Source: Gammaproteobacteria bacterium
GTDB taxonomy: Bacteria; Pseudomonadota; Gammaproteobacteria; DSM-16500
NCBI GenBank assembly: GCA_031291175.1
Contig: JARLJO010000026.1
Location: 1 to 64,000 of the forward strand
Length of the DNA stretch: 64,000 nucleotides
Reading direction: 5' to 3'
Under the pieces are notes generated by a model that searched no databases, was not told the DNA's origin, and saw only the letters and a program-made list of their open reading frames with translations. The stretch's first letter is position 1, and every line of letters starts with the position of its first letter. Positions 47,028 through 57,845 of this stretch are shown in pieces. The position numbers and the translations under genes were made by a program.

Positions 47028-47127
47028 GAATCATTCCCGATCCATCCCCGCAATGGGAAAAGAATTAGGTCAAACTCGGCTACCCGCCGGGAGAAATAAA
47101 TATTTTTAATTTCAGGAGCAATCCATC

Positions 47128-47577
47128 ATGGCAAAAGGTAGTGTTAATAAAGTTATCCTCGTCGGAAATTTGGGCAAAGATCCCGAAGTCCGCTATACCC
47201 CAAACGGCTTGGCTGTTGCGAACATCACTATCGCTACCACCGAAGTATGGAAAGACAAAGCCAGCGGTGAAAACACCGAACGCACAGAATGGCACCGCGT
47301 TGTCATGTATAGCCGTTTAGCAGAAATCACTGGCGAATACTTGCGCAAAGGCTCCAAAGTGTATATTGAAGGCCGTCTACAAACACGCAAGTGGCAAGAT
47401 AAAACCTCTGGCCAAGATCGCTACACCACCGAAATCGTGGCTGAAACATTAGAAATGCTCGGCGGCAAAGCTGGCTCCTCTAATGATGCGCCGCATGCTT
47501 CTTCTGAAAAATCAGCGCCAATGGATGCACCGCAAGCGGAAGCGACCGATAGCTTTGATGATGACATCCCGTTCTAA
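47128..47577 (+). CDS. ssb: Single-stranded DNA-binding protein SSB
   Basis: A 149-aa SSB. The N-terminal OB fold starts [21 protein letters not shown]. The tail is disordered and ends in DDDIPF, the conserved tip that recruits repair and replication proteins. ATG at 47128 has AGGAG nine bases upstream. A perfect terminator follows. Confidence 0.98.
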   Translation: MAKGSVNKVILVGNLGKDPEVRYTPNGLAVANITIATTEVWKDKASGENTERTEWHRVVMYSRLAEITGEYLRKGSKVYIEGRLQTRKWQDKTSGQDRYTTEIVAETLEMLGGKAGSSNDAPHASSEKSAPMDAPQAEATDSFDDDIPF

Positions 47578-47601
47578 AACCACCCTGTTTGTTAACGCTT
47601 T

Positions 47602-47636
47602 AAATAAGCCCTTGATATGAGGGCTTATTTATTTTT
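47602..47636 (+). terminator. Rho-independent terminator after ssb
   Basis: AAATAAGCCCT (47602-47612), loop TGATATG, AGGGCTTATTT (47620-47630), then ATTTTT. A perfect 11-bp stem. Confidence 0.93.
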
Positions 47637-47740
47637 ATAGCGGTTAATTTCAGATACGGAATCAACCCACCAGAAAGAAGACAACTCCCCCACCCAATTC
47701 AGGATATAATCCAATTACACTTTCTAAACGATGAGCCCCT

Positions 47741-48721
47741 ATGCGCGCAATCACCTTAAATCATTACGGTAATGCTGATGTCTTAACCTTGTCTGATATC
47801 CCACAACCGATTCCCGGCCCACAACAAATTTTAGTGCAGGTGAAAGCATTTGCATTAAATCGTGCAGACATTCTTCAACGTCTTGGCAAATACCCACCAC
47901 CGCCGGGTGAATCGGATATTTTAGGGTTGGAAATCGCTGGAGTGATTGTCGCGATGGGCATGGATGTGACCGGGTTTGGCGTTGGCGAGCACGTGTTTGG
48001 TTTAGTGGGCAGCGGCGCTTATGCTGAGTACTGCTTAATAGATCAGGCCATGACGATGGTCATGCCGGAGAATTTATCCTTTACGGAAGCCGCTGCCATT
48101 CCAGAGGCTTTTCTGACTGCTCAGGAAGCCATTTTCAGTCTAGGTCAACTTCAAAAAAAAGAATCGATTTTAATTCACGCAGGTGCAAGCGGGGTTGGCA
48201 CCGCCGCGATTCAGATGGCTAAACAATGCCAGGCAACCATTTTCACCACCACCAGCACGCCTGAAAAAATGGCCAAAGCAAAAGAGTTAGGCGCAAATAC
48301 GGTTATCAATTACAAAGAACAGGATTTTGCGGCGACAATATTAGCGCTGACCGAAAACCACGGCGTGAATGTGATCATTGATTTCATCGGTGCAAGTTAT
48401 TTTTCACAACATTTACAGCTCTTACAAAACGATGGACGCCTGTCTTTAGTGGCTCTTATGGGCGGCTCTAAAACTGACATAGATTTACGTATTGTGCATA
48501 CGAAGCGCTTGCAAATAAAAGGTTTGGCTATGCGCTCAAAACCGCTTACGGAAAAGCGCAAGATCACCAAACAATTCATTACTAAATGGTTACCGCTTTT
48601 TGCTAAGGGTAAATTAAAACCGGTTATCGATTCTGTGTTTTTTTTCCATGAGGTCAAAGCCGCTCATCAGCGGATGGAAAACAATTTGAATATTGGCAAG
48701 ATAGTGGTTCGCGTTGACTAG
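47741..48721 (+). CDS. NAD(P)H quinone oxidoreductase, PIG3 type (zinc-free MDR family)
   Basis: A 326-aa medium-chain dehydrogenase/reductase. The GroES-like N-terminal domain includes NRADILQRLGKYPPPPG, a signature of the PIG3/quinone oxidoreductase group. The nucleotide-binding motif is HAGASGVGTAAIQMAK. Zinc ligands of alcohol dehydrogenases are missing. It probably reduces quinones with NADPH. Stand-alone gene between ssb and convergent birA. Confidence 0.93.
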   Translation: MRAITLNHYGNADVLTLSDIPQPIPGPQQILVQVKAFALNRADILQRLGKYPPPPGESDILGLEIAGVIVAMGMDVTGFGVGEHVFGLVGSGAYAEYCLIDQAMTMVMPENLSFTEAAAIPEAFLTAQEAIFSLGQLQKKESILIHAGASGVGTAAIQMAKQCQATIFTTTSTPEKMAKAKELGANTVINYKEQDFAATILALTENHGVNVIIDFIGASYFSQHLQLLQNDGRLSLVALMGGSKTDIDLRIVHTKRLQIKGLAMRSKPLTEKRKITKQFITKWLPLFAKGKLKPVIDSVFFFHEVKAAHQRMENNLNIGKIVVRVD

Positions 48722-48757
48722 TCAGCAAAGAAAAGAGACGCGGAAAACGTTACGCAC

Positions 48758-49576
48758 TTATTTCAAATAACGTACACTCACTTCGCCGCAATGAAAGGTG
48801 CGCAAGGTGTTATCGCTACTTTTTAATAACAACTCACCTTTTTCATTAATTCCCTCCATTGTGCCAGTCACTGTTTCTAACACTCTGTGAACCGTGACCT
48901 CTTTTCCACGCATAACATCTAACTGTTGCCATTCATTAATAAAAGCTCGAAAACCCTGCTGCTGATATACACTTAACCCGTGCAATATTTCATTGATAAG
49001 AAGACCTGCTAAATAATTACGTTGAAGCGGGCGATGAGCAATGCTCGCCACATCAATCCACTGAGCAGATTCCACATTCTCTTGCGGCAACATCAGATTT
49101 AAGCCAACACCCACGACAATACCTATCTGTTCTGCATTCTCTGGCAAACGCTCAAGCAAAATACCTGCTAGCTTCTGACTTTGAAACAATACATCATTAG
49201 GCCACTTCAACTGTATACCGTTAGTGATGCCATATTTTGTTAAACACTTTGCTACCATTACAGCGACAGCCAGACTTAACGCGGCAAGATCCGTCTGCTG
49301 AACAGGAAAATACCATAGCAACGAACAATAAATATTGGCACCCGGTGGTGAATACCACGTACGCCCTTGACGCCCACGCCCACGTGTTTGTTGGTCGGCG
49401 ATACAGACCGACCCTGACAGAACGCCAGATTTTGCGCAGTCCATCAGATAAGAATTGGTTGAGCCAATGGTGTCAAACACAGAGAGCGTGTGGAGCTTAG
49501 ATAAACTGCCAGGTGTCATGGCTGCTTTTATTTTATCTGAATCGAGTAATTCTACTGTTTGTTTGACTAGACGCAT
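48758..49576 (-). CDS. birA: Biotin-[acetyl-CoA-carboxylase] ligase
   Basis: A 272-aa biotin protein ligase that activates biotin to biotinyl-AMP and attaches it to BCCP. Catalytic loop GRGRQGRTWYSPPG, KWPNDVL (conserved Lys) and LAGILLE are visible. The N-terminus is only about 35 residues before the catalytic domain, so the DNA-binding winged helix of E. coli BirA is missing and it probably does not act as a repressor. ATG at 49576; a TTG two codons earlier is also possible. Confidence 0.93.
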   Translation of the reverse strand: MRLVKQTVELLDSDKIKAAMTPGSLSKLHTLSVFDTIGSTNSYLMDCAKSGVLSGSVCIADQQTRGRGRQGRTWYSPPGANIYCSLLWYFPVQQTDLAALSLAVAVMVAKCLTKYGITNGIQLKWPNDVLFQSQKLAGILLERLPENAEQIGIVVGVGLNLMLPQENVESAQWIDVASIAHRPLQRNYLAGLLINEILHGLSVYQQQGFRAFINEWQQLDVMRGKEVTVHRVLETVTGTMEGINEKGELLLKSSDNTLRTFHCGEVSVRYLK

Positions 49577-49663
49577 GTACAATATTCTCTGAAAATGTAA
49601 AACTATTGCGTAATTTTTTAAAGATGGTTTAATAGTAACTTATTATGATGAAAGGAACTCACC

Positions 49664-50239
49664 ATGAACACTGCATTGTTACTTATTGATATCCAAAACG
49701 ACTACTTCCCGAATGGTAGGATGCCGTTGGAAAGAAGCACAGAAGCAAGTCTGAAGGCTCAAGAAGTCCTACAAGCCTACAGAACCAAGCAACAACCTGT
49801 GATCCACATTCAACATATATCAACTCGTCCAGATGCAACTTACTTTTTACCTTGCACCAAAGGTATCGAGTTTCATCCTAATGTTCAACCTCTGAAAAAC
49901 GAAGCCATCATTAAAAAACATTATCCCAATAGCTTCAAAGATACCGGTTTATTGAATCATTTGATCAAACATCAAATTAACCATTTGGTTATTTGCGGCA
50001 TGATGACTCATTTGTGTATCGATGCAACTGTGAGAGCAGCTTATGATCTTGGCTTCTCCGTTTCTGTTTTACATGATGCTTGTGCGACCAAGACATTAGA
50101 GTTTAACAATACTCCAATCCCTGCTACCAGCGTGCACCATGCGTTTTTAGCCGCACTACAACCTACTTATGCCAACGTCTTCAGCGTGAGAGAGTTTCTG
50201 CATAAAGCAGGCGCCCCCCAACAGGCTGTGACCGCATAA
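49664..50239 (+). CDS. Isochorismatase family cysteine hydrolase
   Basis: A 191-aa alpha/beta hydrolase of the isochorismatase/nicotinamidase superfamily. The catalytic triad is visible: D9 in LLIDIQNDYF, K84 or K85 in IIKKHYPNSF, and C118 in GMMTHLCIDATVRAA. Substrate unknown; it lacks the longer N-terminus of nicotinamidases. ATG at 49664 is preceded by AAAGGA. A bidirectional terminator follows. Confidence 0.92.
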   Translation: MNTALLLIDIQNDYFPNGRMPLERSTEASLKAQEVLQAYRTKQQPVIHIQHISTRPDATYFLPCTKGIEFHPNVQPLKNEAIIKKHYPNSFKDTGLLNHLIKHQINHLVICGMMTHLCIDATVRAAYDLGFSVSVLHDACATKTLEFNNTPIPATSVHHAFLAALQPTYANVFSVREFLHKAGAPQQAVTA

Positions 50240-50255
50240 ATCCTCCCTGGATCTT

Positions 50256-50281
50256 AAAAAGGCTCTTTGGGAGCCTTTTTT
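50256..50281. terminator. Bidirectional terminator between converging genes
   Basis: AAAAAGGCTC (50256-50265), loop TTTGG, GAGCCTTTTT (50271-50280) and a further T. The stem has A- and T-runs on both sides, serving the isochorismatase-like gene and probably the EamA transporter on the other strand. Confidence 0.9.
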
Positions 50282-50357
50282 ATTATCTGCTTTCACCACA
50301 CACTGTCATTGTTTTGATTTAACAAACGTTGCCATAAAGCCGCCACGTGAATCGACA

Positions 50358-51272
50358 TCATGATTGCGCGGCTAACCCTCTTAATGCTGGCGCTTCAATT
50401 TGTTCAAGTGACTGTTGCTCGACACGAATGCATAACGCGCCGCCCACCACAATTAAAACGACACCCACCCATGTCATAGCAGAGGGTAGAGAATGCCAAA
50501 TTAACCATGAGATAATCGCGGCAAAAACAATATTGGCGTAAAACAAGGTACTGAGTAATTGCGCGTTGATATATTGCAACGCATAGGTTGTTGAGTACTG
50601 AAGTAAAAGATATAACCCACCAATGACAAACATAATTCCCCACATTTGTAATGTGATTGGCTGCCAAAAAAAGAAAGCCACGATGCTAGATAAAATCGTA
50701 GAAAACAAAAAGAAATAGAATGTCGTCGTTTCAGATGCATCGGTTTTAGAGAGCTCTCGTACAGCGAGAATAGAACACGCCATACAAACGGCAGAGCCCA
50801 ACGCCAGCACTGATCCCCAATTAAAAATACGGGCATTTGGATGTAAAACAACAGTGACCCCCACAAAACCGATGATCATGGGGATCCATAAGCGATGATT
50901 GATTTTGTGTGATAAGAATAAACAAGCAATCAACGGCACAATTAACGGTGCTGTGTTGGAGAGCAGCATGCTATTGACCAAGGGAATGAATTTCACGGAG
51001 TAAAAGATGAGATAACTCAGCGAAAGACTTGAGACGGTACGCACAAACTGCAATGGAAGGTTGGATGAACGCAACACGGCTCGTGCTTGCTTTGCGCCGT
51101 TTTTAAAAAGAAAGGGTACGGCAAAAGCCAAAGCAACAGCGCTCTGCATAAAAATCACTATGGGCAAGGGGGGCAAAAAAGCATGCTCTACTTTGATGAT
51201 CGCGGTAATCAGAGAGTAGAGTAATGCGCCAAGCAAACTGAGGGCTACGCCTAAGAAGAAACGGGGTTTCAT
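50358..51272 (-). CDS. DMT family transporter (EamA domain)
   Basis: A 304-aa membrane protein with 10 predicted membrane segments arranged as two EamA repeats (residues 1-145 and 150-290). The second repeat contains NAQLLSTLFYANIVFAAIISW. Such proteins export metabolites or amino acids; the substrate is unknown. ATG at 51272. Confidence 0.9.
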   Translation of the reverse strand: MKPRFFLGVALSLLGALLYSLITAIIKVEHAFLPPLPIVIFMQSAVALAFAVPFLFKNGAKQARAVLRSSNLPLQFVRTVSSLSLSYLIFYSVKFIPLVNSMLLSNTAPLIVPLIACLFLSHKINHRLWIPMIIGFVGVTVVLHPNARIFNWGSVLALGSAVCMACSILAVRELSKTDASETTTFYFFLFSTILSSIVAFFFWQPITLQMWGIMFVIGGLYLLLQYSTTYALQYINAQLLSTLFYANIVFAAIISWLIWHSLPSAMTWVGVVLIVVGGALCIRVEQQSLEQIEAPALRGLAAQS

Positions 51273-51411
51273 TGTGTTGACTCGCCTTGGGTTTTTGTAG
51301 CAAAAAGAGACACATCATAATGAATGATTGGAATAATAGTCAATTGTTATTGACTGAAAAGGGAAGCGCTATAAGATTCAAAGAGTTGATAAAGACTATC
51401 GGCAGCGAAAA

Positions 51412-51508
51412 AGTTGACTGGAGTCCTGTCATGGTAGGTTTACTTTTTTCGTGCTCGCAGGCGTAGCAGCGTAAAAAGCAAACCTACCCTGCCACCCCGG
51501 TTTTTTAA
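51412..51508 (-). repeat. Structured repeat A, copy 3
   Basis: Reverse orientation. AGTTGACTGGAGTCCTGTCA, then arm GGTAGGTTTACTTTTTT, then a loop with CTCGCAGGCGTAGCAG, then AAAAAGCAAACCTACC and TGCCACCCCGGTTTTTT. The small hairpin is missing; element C copy 2 begins right there, so an insertion may have displaced it. Confidence 0.85.
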
Positions 51509-51512
51509 ATTG

Positions 51513-51736
51513 CTATGGCTCTGATCTCCCCCCTTTGGAAAAGGAGGGCGGGGGAGGATTTATATAAATTCTTTTCTAATTAGCACATCAGTCAGGGGCT
51601 GGAGTTAAAAGCAAACCAAGCAAAGATACTGCTCTTATTCAAGCTCAAGCAGCGTGAATTATCGGATGTATAATATATTTTTTTATAACCCCCCCCAACC
51701 CTCCTTTTTCAAAGGAGGGGGCTATAAGCATTTGCG
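51513..51736. repeat. Element C, copy 2 (terminal inverted repeats)
   Basis: The left end CTATGGCTCTGATCTCCCC, then CCTTTGGAAAAGGAGGG and GGGGGAGGATTTATATAA, mirrors the right end TTATAACCCCCCCCCAAC, then CCTCCTTTTTCAAAGGAGG and GGCTATAAGC. The central 120 bp differ from copy 1. No coding frame. Together with copy 3 of repeat A it fills 51273-51767. Confidence 0.7.
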
Positions 51737-51767
51737 TAGATATTTATGCGCCTTAGATGTAATAGGG

Positions 51768-53018
51768 CTATTCTGGAATAACAGATGAAACCTTCACTCC
51801 ATCTTTTACAGCCATAATCAGTGGATTAAATCCAATGTGATACACCAGCTCAGCAGGATGCTCAATATCCCAAACCACAAAATCAGCCACCTTTCCTACC
51901 GATAAAGTGCCATGCGTGGCTTGCAAACCCAATGCTTTAGCGGCATATCGCGTCACTCCTTTTAATGCTTCTTCCGGCGTTAAACGAAACAAGGTAGAAG
52001 CCATATTTAACATTAACAACAACGAAGTGACAGGCGAAGTCCCCGGATTACAATCGGTTGCAATGGCAATCGGCACACCCGCCTTACGTAGCAAATCTAT
52101 CGGTGGCAAATGCGTTTCGCGTAAAAAATAGAAAGCACCCGGCAACAAGACGGCCACCGTGCCTGATTTTGCCATCGCATCCACACCTGCCGCAGAAAGA
52201 AACTCTAAATGATCCACTGACACTGCATTATATTGCGCAGCCAATGCAGCACCGCCCATATCAGATAGCTGCTCTGCGTGACACTTGACACCGAGGTTAA
52301 ACTCCCTCGCTGTTTTAAAAACACGTTCGGTTTGCGCCAAATCAAATGCGATATTTTCACAAAATACGTCGACTGAGTTCACCAAGTTTTCACCCACAAT
52401 CACCGGCAACATGTCGTGACAAACTGAATCGATATACTCATCTGGCTTGTCTTTATATTCCAAGGGCAAAGAATGCGCGCCCAAAAAAGTCAATGAAACG
52501 GTCACCGGTAAGATCTCACCTATGCGTTTCGCCACGCGAAGAATTTTTAATTCCGTATCGAGATTTAAACCATATCCCGACTTGATTTCAATCGTCGTCA
52601 CACCCTCCGCTACCAAATGCTTCGCGCGTTTTAGACTTTGTTCTAATAAATCTTCAAACGATGCCATACGTGTTGCGGTCACTGTAGAGGATATTCCTCC
52701 GTCTGCGCGAGCTATGGTTTCATAACTGGCGCCTTGTAAACGCAGCTCAAATTCATAATAGCGATTGCCTGCATAAACTAAATGCGTATGGCAATCAATC
52801 AGACCGGGGGTCACACACCGACCGGCCAAATCATAAATGGTTTTCGCGAGTCGCTCTGGCATGTCTGGCAAACTTTGCATGGGGCCGACCCATGCAATCA
52901 AGCCGTCTTTAATCGCTAGCGCTGAATCTCTAAGCAAACCATAAGGGCATGATTGCTCATCTGCCATCGTTGCGATTTGACCATTGATATACAATGAGTC
53001 CCATTGGTACTGTTGCAT
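51768..53018 (-). CDS. hutI: Imidazolonepropionase HutI
   Basis: A 416-aa amidohydrolase that opens the imidazolonepropionate ring to give N-formimino-L-glutamate. Metal ligands are in [10 protein letters not shown] (H77, H79), [10 protein letters not shown] and DHLEFLS, and [11 protein letters not shown] has the catalytic Asp. It is divergent from hutGUH with 542 bp of repeats between. ATG at 53018. Confidence 0.97.
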   Translation of the reverse strand: MQQYQWDSLYINGQIATMADEQSCPYGLLRDSALAIKDGLIAWVGPMQSLPDMPERLAKTIYDLAGRCVTPGLIDCHTHLVYAGNRYYEFELRLQGASYETIARADGGISSTVTATRMASFEDLLEQSLKRAKHLVAEGVTTIEIKSGYGLNLDTELKILRVAKRIGEILPVTVSLTFLGAHSLPLEYKDKPDEYIDSVCHDMLPVIVGENLVNSVDVFCENIAFDLAQTERVFKTAREFNLGVKCHAEQLSDMGGAALAAQYNAVSVDHLEFLSAAGVDAMAKSGTVAVLLPGAFYFLRETHLPPIDLLRKAGVPIAIATDCNPGTSPVTSLLLMLNMASTLFRLTPEEALKGVTRYAAKALGLQATHGTLSVGKVADFVVWDIEHPAELVYHIGFNPLIMAVKDGVKVSSVIPE

Positions 53019-53149
53019 GTATGCCCTCGGTTTTAAGATTAGCGTTTCGCTTTACACACGATAGCGTATTGCCAATATAAAAGTCGAGCCGACAAAGGCG
53101 TTAGCGTATTTATTTTGGCGTTAGTGTGATTTCTATTTTTAGCACAAAA

Positions 53150-53253
53150 CCCAACATTACCTTACATTTGCGTGACTAAAGTGTGACAGCAGTGGGCTTT
53201 ACTGATGTTGGGTTTCGCGAAAAGCGCTCAACCCAACCTACATTTTCTTCTAT
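53150..53253. repeat. Palindromic family B repeat
   Basis: AACCCAACATTAC at the left and TGATGTTGGGTTTCGCGAAA with AGCGCTCAACCCAACCTACA at the right. The inner pair makes a hairpin (GTTGGGTT with AACCCAAC) around CGCGAAAAGCGC. Same family as 81-115, 41602-41636 and 57849-57925. Confidence 0.7.
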
Positions 53254-53290
53254 CCACGCGCATTAATGTCCGGCAAATATGCTCTTTTCG

Positions 53291-53409
53291 CTTCCACGAA
53301 GTGGAAGTGACACAAAAAAACGGGGTGACAGGGTAGGTTTGCTTTTTACGCGCGCAGCCTACTGGCGAGCACGAAAAAAGTAAACCTACCATGACAGGAC
53401 CCCAGTCAA
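53291..53409 (+). repeat. Structured repeat A, copy 4 (complete)
   Basis: Small hairpin CTTCCAC-GAA-GTGGAAG (53291-53307), spacer TGACACAAAAAAA, CGGGGTGACA, arm GGTAGGTTTGCTTTTT, loop ACGCGCGCAGCCTACTGGCG, arm AAAAAAGTAAACCTACC, then ATGACAGGACCCCAGTCAAT. A shorter CCCCACCCTAACAAGACCCA plus GTCAATCT follows at about 53449. No gene in 53019-53560. Confidence 0.88.
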
Positions 53410-53560
53410 TTTAAAAACACTGCCAACAATACTCACAATACAAGAAAAGCCCCCCACCCTAACAAGACCCAGTCAATCTAAAGAAATTTGCCAAAGTTAG
53501 ACCCACTCAGTTGACTAATGGCTATCATAATTCTAAGGTAGACAATATTTTTAAAACAAT

Positions 53561-54565
53561 ATGGACTTTATTATGAGCTGGAATACTCGATACCTACCCC
53601 CAGACCCGAACCAATGGCGCGGCCGGGATGACATCCCGCCTAACTCGTGTTTTTTTCACATTGTCCAACCACTCAACCTACTGGACCATAAATTCATTGA
53701 GCCCAAAATACCCAGCTTCGCTTTAATTGGTTTTCGTTGTGATGAAGGAATTAAACGTAACCATGGTCGCATAGGCGCAGCCGAAGGGCCCGCTGCCATC
53801 CGACACGCCCTATCAAAACTCCCCATCCAAAAGCAAAACATCACTTGTTACGATGCAGGGAGCATCACTTGCGCCGATGGCGAACTCGAAGAAGCGCAAC
53901 ACGAATTAGGCGCTGCCATCGAATACTTGTTAGATCATGACCTCTGCCCTATCGTCATCGGCGGCGGCCATGAATTAGCCTGGGGTCATTATCAAGGCAT
54001 CGCCAGAAAACATCCCCGCAAAAATTTAGGCATCGTTAACTTTGATGCCCATTTTGATATGCGCCCCATGCTACCTAATAACTTAGGCAGCTCCGGCACC
54101 CCGTTTTTACAAATTGCAAAATCACATGAATCCGCAGGCAAACGCTTCGATTACAATGTTATCGGCATCCAACATGCAGGCAATATTCGCCAACTCTTCG
54201 ATACCGCCCGTCTTTATGATACCAAAATTATTTTGGCCGATGAGCTGCACCAAGGACAACAACAAAAAGTAGTCGACTTTGTCGACCGGATCATCGATCA
54301 AAATGAAATACTGTATATGAGCATTTGCCTGGATGTTTTTTCGGCCGCGTACGCGCCAGGTGTGAGCGCCAGCCAACCATTGGGATTAGAACCCTGGGAT
54401 GTCATTCCTTTTGTACGCCTACTGGCCGCTTCTGGAAAAGTCATAAGCTGTGATATCGCCGAACTTTGTCCGCGATACGATGTCGATCAACGCACGGCAA
54501 AATTGGCAGCTAATTTAATTTATGAATTTATTCATCATTATCATCATCCATCACAACCCTGGTAA
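53561..54565 (+). CDS. hutG: Formimidoylglutamase HutG
   Basis: A 334-aa enzyme of the ureohydrolase (arginase/agmatinase) family that splits N-formimino-L-glutamate into glutamate and formamide. Manganese-site motifs are [10 protein letters not shown] and [10 protein letters not shown]. The third motif reads [17 protein letters not shown], where arginase-family proteins usually have S-x-D-x-D; the first Asp position is Cys here. Start at 53561 or 53573; neither has a clear ribosome binding site. Followed 8 bp later by hutU. Confidence 0.93.
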   Translation: MDFIMSWNTRYLPPDPNQWRGRDDIPPNSCFFHIVQPLNLLDHKFIEPKIPSFALIGFRCDEGIKRNHGRIGAAEGPAAIRHALSKLPIQKQNITCYDAGSITCADGELEEAQHELGAAIEYLLDHDLCPIVIGGGHELAWGHYQGIARKHPRKNLGIVNFDAHFDMRPMLPNNLGSSGTPFLQIAKSHESAGKRFDYNVIGIQHAGNIRQLFDTARLYDTKIILADELHQGQQQKVVDFVDRIIDQNEILYMSICLDVFSAAYAPGVSASQPLGLEPWDVIPFVRLLAASGKVISCDIAELCPRYDVDQRTAKLAANLIYEFIHHYHHPSQPW

Positions 54566-54573
54566 TTTACTCT

Positions 54574-56247
54574 ATGGAAAGCACTTTACGTCACGACCCT
54601 TCGCGTCTTATTAAAGCGTCACACGGAACGACACTCTCTGCAAAAAGCTGGCTAACAGAAGCAGCTTTGCGGATGCTCATGAATAACCTGGATCCCAATG
54701 TCGCAGAAATTCCCAGCGATTTAGTGGTGTATGGCGGCATCGGGCGCGCAGCGCGCGACTGGCAAAGCTTCGATGCCATTGTTGCCACACTCAAATCATT
54801 GAATGATGATGAAACACTATTAATTCAATCCGGCAAGCCCGTCGGCGTTTTTAAAACGCACAAAGACGCGCCGCGCGTCCTCCTCGCCAATTCCAATCTC
54901 GTACCGCATTGGGCGAACTGGGAACACTTTCATGAGCTAGATAAAAAAGGCTTAATGATGTATGGGCAAATGACCGCAGGCTCCTGGATTTATATTGGTA
55001 GCCAAGGCATAGTCCAGGGCACGTATGAAACCTTTGTCGAAGCAGGCCGACAACATTATAACGGCAACCTCAAAGGCAAATGGATACTCACCGGCGGTTT
55101 GGGTGGCATGGGCGGTGCGCAACCCTTAGCCGCCACCATGGCGGGCGCCAGCATGCTTGCGGTTGAGTGCGATGAAAAACGCATTCAACGTCGTCTTGAA
55201 ACGGGTTATCTCGACAAACAAGCCAATACAGTCGATGAAGCATTAGCCCTCATTAACAATGCACACCAAGCGGGTAAAAGCCTATCTGTCGGCTTGCTCG
55301 GCAATGCGGCAGAAGTGTTCCCTGAATTAGTGGCGCGCGGTATTCGCCCGGATCTGGTGACGGATCAAACCAGCGCGCACGATCCTTTGAATGGCTACCT
55401 CCCAGTCGGCTGGAGCTTGCAACAAGCAGAAGCCACGCGAAAAACCGATCCGGCGGAAGTCGTTCGTGCTGCGAAAGCATCGATAGCATTACAAGTCACA
55501 GCGATGCTGGCTTTTCATGAACAAGGCATTCCAACCTTCGATTACGGCAATAATATTCGTCAAATGGCGAAAGATGTTGGTGTCAAAAACGCGTTTGATT
55601 TTCCTGGATTTGTGCCAGCTTATATTCGACCACTGTTTTGTCGTGGCGTTGGCCCATTTCGCTGGGTGGCTTTGTCGGGTGATCCTGAAGACATCTACAA
55701 AACCGATGCGAAAGTGAAAGAACTGCTTCCCAACAACCCACATCTGCATCAATGGTTAGACATGGCCAAAGAACGCATTCATTTTCAAGGCTTACCCGCA
55801 CGCATTTGCTGGGTGGGACTGGGTGATAGAGAGCGCCTGGGAATGGCCTTTAACGAAATGGTTGCCCGTGGTGAACTAAAAGCGCCGATTGTGATTGGTC
55901 GCGACCATCTTGATACTGGATCAGTGGCGAGCCCTAATCGTGAAACGGAAGCCATGAAAGATGGTTCAGACGCTGTCTCTGACTGGCCATTATTGAACGC
56001 ATTGCTAAATTGCGCGAGTGGTGCGACCTGGGTCAGCATTCATCATGGCGGCGGCGTTGGCATGGGCTACTCTCAACATGCTGGCATGGTCATTGTAGCT
56101 GACGGCAGCAAAGAAGCGGCTGTTCGGTTGCAACGCGTGTTACACAATGATCCCGCAAGTGGCGTAATGCGTCATGCCGATGCAGGCTATGAAATCGCTA
56201 TTGAATGCGCGAAAGAACATCACCTCCATTTACCGATGATGAAATAG
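54574..56247 (+). CDS. hutU: Urocanate hydratase HutU
   Basis: A 557-aa NAD-dependent enzyme converting urocanate to imidazolonepropionate. The glycine-rich [13 protein letters not shown] binds NAD, and [19 protein letters not shown] [14 protein letters not shown] plus the region [17 protein letters not shown] contain the conserved catalytic surroundings. Length is normal. Between hutG and hutH in the same operon. Confidence 0.98.
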   Translation: MESTLRHDPSRLIKASHGTTLSAKSWLTEAALRMLMNNLDPNVAEIPSDLVVYGGIGRAARDWQSFDAIVATLKSLNDDETLLIQSGKPVGVFKTHKDAPRVLLANSNLVPHWANWEHFHELDKKGLMMYGQMTAGSWIYIGSQGIVQGTYETFVEAGRQHYNGNLKGKWILTGGLGGMGGAQPLAATMAGASMLAVECDEKRIQRRLETGYLDKQANTVDEALALINNAHQAGKSLSVGLLGNAAEVFPELVARGIRPDLVTDQTSAHDPLNGYLPVGWSLQQAEATRKTDPAEVVRAAKASIALQVTAMLAFHEQGIPTFDYGNNIRQMAKDVGVKNAFDFPGFVPAYIRPLFCRGVGPFRWVALSGDPEDIYKTDAKVKELLPNNPHLHQWLDMAKERIHFQGLPARICWVGLGDRERLGMAFNEMVARGELKAPIVIGRDHLDTGSVASPNRETEAMKDGSDAVSDWPLLNALLNCASGATWVSIHHGGGVGMGYSQHAGMVIVADGSKEAAVRLQRVLHNDPASGVMRHADAGYEIAIECAKEHHLHLPMMK

Positions 56248-56275
56248 CACTATGTAAGTAAGGATAGACGTATTT

Positions 56276-57784
56276 ATGAAAAAGCTTTTTATATTAAAAC
56301 CAGGGCAACTCACTCTGGAAGATATCCAGCTATTACTCGATGAAGAAACAACACTTGAACTACACCCTGATTGCATTGAGGCCATTAATCAATCCGCAAA
56401 AGTGGTTAGTAAAATTATAGAAGAAAACAAAACGGCTTACGGCATCAACACAGGGTTCGGTTTACTGGCTAGCACGCGCATTAGCAATAAAGACTTAGAG
56501 ACACTGCAAAAAAGTATTGTGCTCTCGCATGCAGCGGGCACCGGTGATTTATTTGCAGACTCTGTGGTCAGATTGATTCTCGCGCTTAAAATTAATAGTC
56601 TTGCGCGTGGTTTTTCTGGCGTACAATTAAAAACAATTGAAGCATTGATTCATTTATTTAATGCCAAAGTCTATCCTTGCATTCCTTCGCAAGGCTCAGT
56701 GGGTGCATCAGGTGACTTAGCACCGCTTGCCCACATGAGCGCAACGCTCATTGGTGTGGGTGAAACACGCCATGCTGGCAAAATCATTTCAGCCGTAGAA
56801 GGTTTAAAAATTGCTGGGCTAGAACCACTGATACTGGGGCCTAAAGAAGGATTAGCACTGCTAAATGGCACACAAGCATCGACAGCACTGGCTTTATTAG
56901 GCAGCTTTGCTGCAGATCAAGTGTTTTATGCCGCGATCGTGACAGGCGCTTTATCAGTGGATGCCGCGCTTGGTAGTGACAAACCTTTTGATGAACGCAT
57001 TCAAGCGGTGCGTGGTCACCCCCAACAAACGGCCGTGGCGAAAATGCTTCGCGATTTACTGCAAGGCAGCAAAATTCGCGACTCACACATTGACTGCGAA
57101 AAAGTTCAAGATCCTTATTCTTTGCGTTGTCAGCCACAAGTTATGGGGGCGTGTCTTTCGCATATGTTATTTGCGCGCGAGACACTTCTTATTGAAGCCA
57201 ATGCGGTATCGGATAACCCTCTAGTTTTTGCGGCAGACGATGAAATTCTTTCTGGCGGCAACTTTCATGCTGAGCCGGTTGCGATGGCTGCCGATACGCT
57301 AGCGCTCAGCATTGCTGAAATTGGCGCGCTTTCTGAGAGACGTATCGCTTTGCTAACTGATCCGAGATTCAGTCATTTGCCTGCGTTTTTAGTCAAGGAT
57401 GCAGGAATTAACTCGGGCTTTATGATTGCGCAAGTGACAGCGGCGGCTCTGGCTAGCGAAAATAAATCGTTAGCTCATCCTGCCAGTGTTGACAGTCTGC
57501 CGACTTCCGCTAATCAGGAAGATCATGTCAGTATGGCAACTTATGCGGCGCGCCGCTTGTTGCCGATGGCGGAAAATACGGCGGGCATCGTTGCAATTGA
57601 ATTATTGGCGGCTTGCCAGGGAATTGATTTTAGACGACCACTCAAAACCTCCCCCCAATTAGAAGCTGTTTTTGCGTTGGTGCGTGAACAGGTGGCTTTT
57701 TATGATAAGGATCGATTTTTTGCGCCGGATATTGCTGCGGCGAAAAAAATTATTCTGACAAAACGGTTGTCTGGTTTTATTTAA
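56276..57784 (+). CDS. hutH: Histidine ammonia-lyase HutH
   Basis: A 502-aa enzyme that removes ammonia from histidine to give urocanate, the first step of the pathway. The triad A144-S145-G146 in [14 protein letters not shown] forms the MIO cofactor, and [10 protein letters not shown] carries the catalytic Tyr. It is 28 bp after hutU. With hutI and hutG the full route from histidine to glutamate plus formamide is present. Confidence 0.98.
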   Translation: MKKLFILKPGQLTLEDIQLLLDEETTLELHPDCIEAINQSAKVVSKIIEENKTAYGINTGFGLLASTRISNKDLETLQKSIVLSHAAGTGDLFADSVVRLILALKINSLARGFSGVQLKTIEALIHLFNAKVYPCIPSQGSVGASGDLAPLAHMSATLIGVGETRHAGKIISAVEGLKIAGLEPLILGPKEGLALLNGTQASTALALLGSFAADQVFYAAIVTGALSVDAALGSDKPFDERIQAVRGHPQQTAVAKMLRDLLQGSKIRDSHIDCEKVQDPYSLRCQPQVMGACLSHMLFARETLLIEANAVSDNPLVFAADDEILSGGNFHAEPVAMAADTLALSIAEIGALSERRIALLTDPRFSHLPAFLVKDAGINSGFMIAQVTAAALASENKSLAHPASVDSLPTSANQEDHVSMATYAARRLLPMAENTAGIVAIELLAACQGIDFRRPLKTSPQLEAVFALVREQVAFYDKDRFFAPDIAAAKKIILTKRLSGFI

Positions 57785-57845
57785 AATGGGATAGGAGCAT
57801 ATCGTTCTTTGGTTTGTTCGCTTTCGCGCTAAAGGCTTGTGCTTT

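Noticed and set aside
45763..47127. Search for LexA (SOS) boxes before uvrA, the MFS gene and ssb
   Set aside because: No CTGT-N8-ACAG palindrome found in the upstream regions by eye.
49618..49649. TTAA-N7-TTAA with a TATGAT 10 nt downstream, before the isochorismatase-like gene
   Set aside because: Flanking bases do not match the PmrA box, and transcription from that -10 would start after the ribosome binding site.
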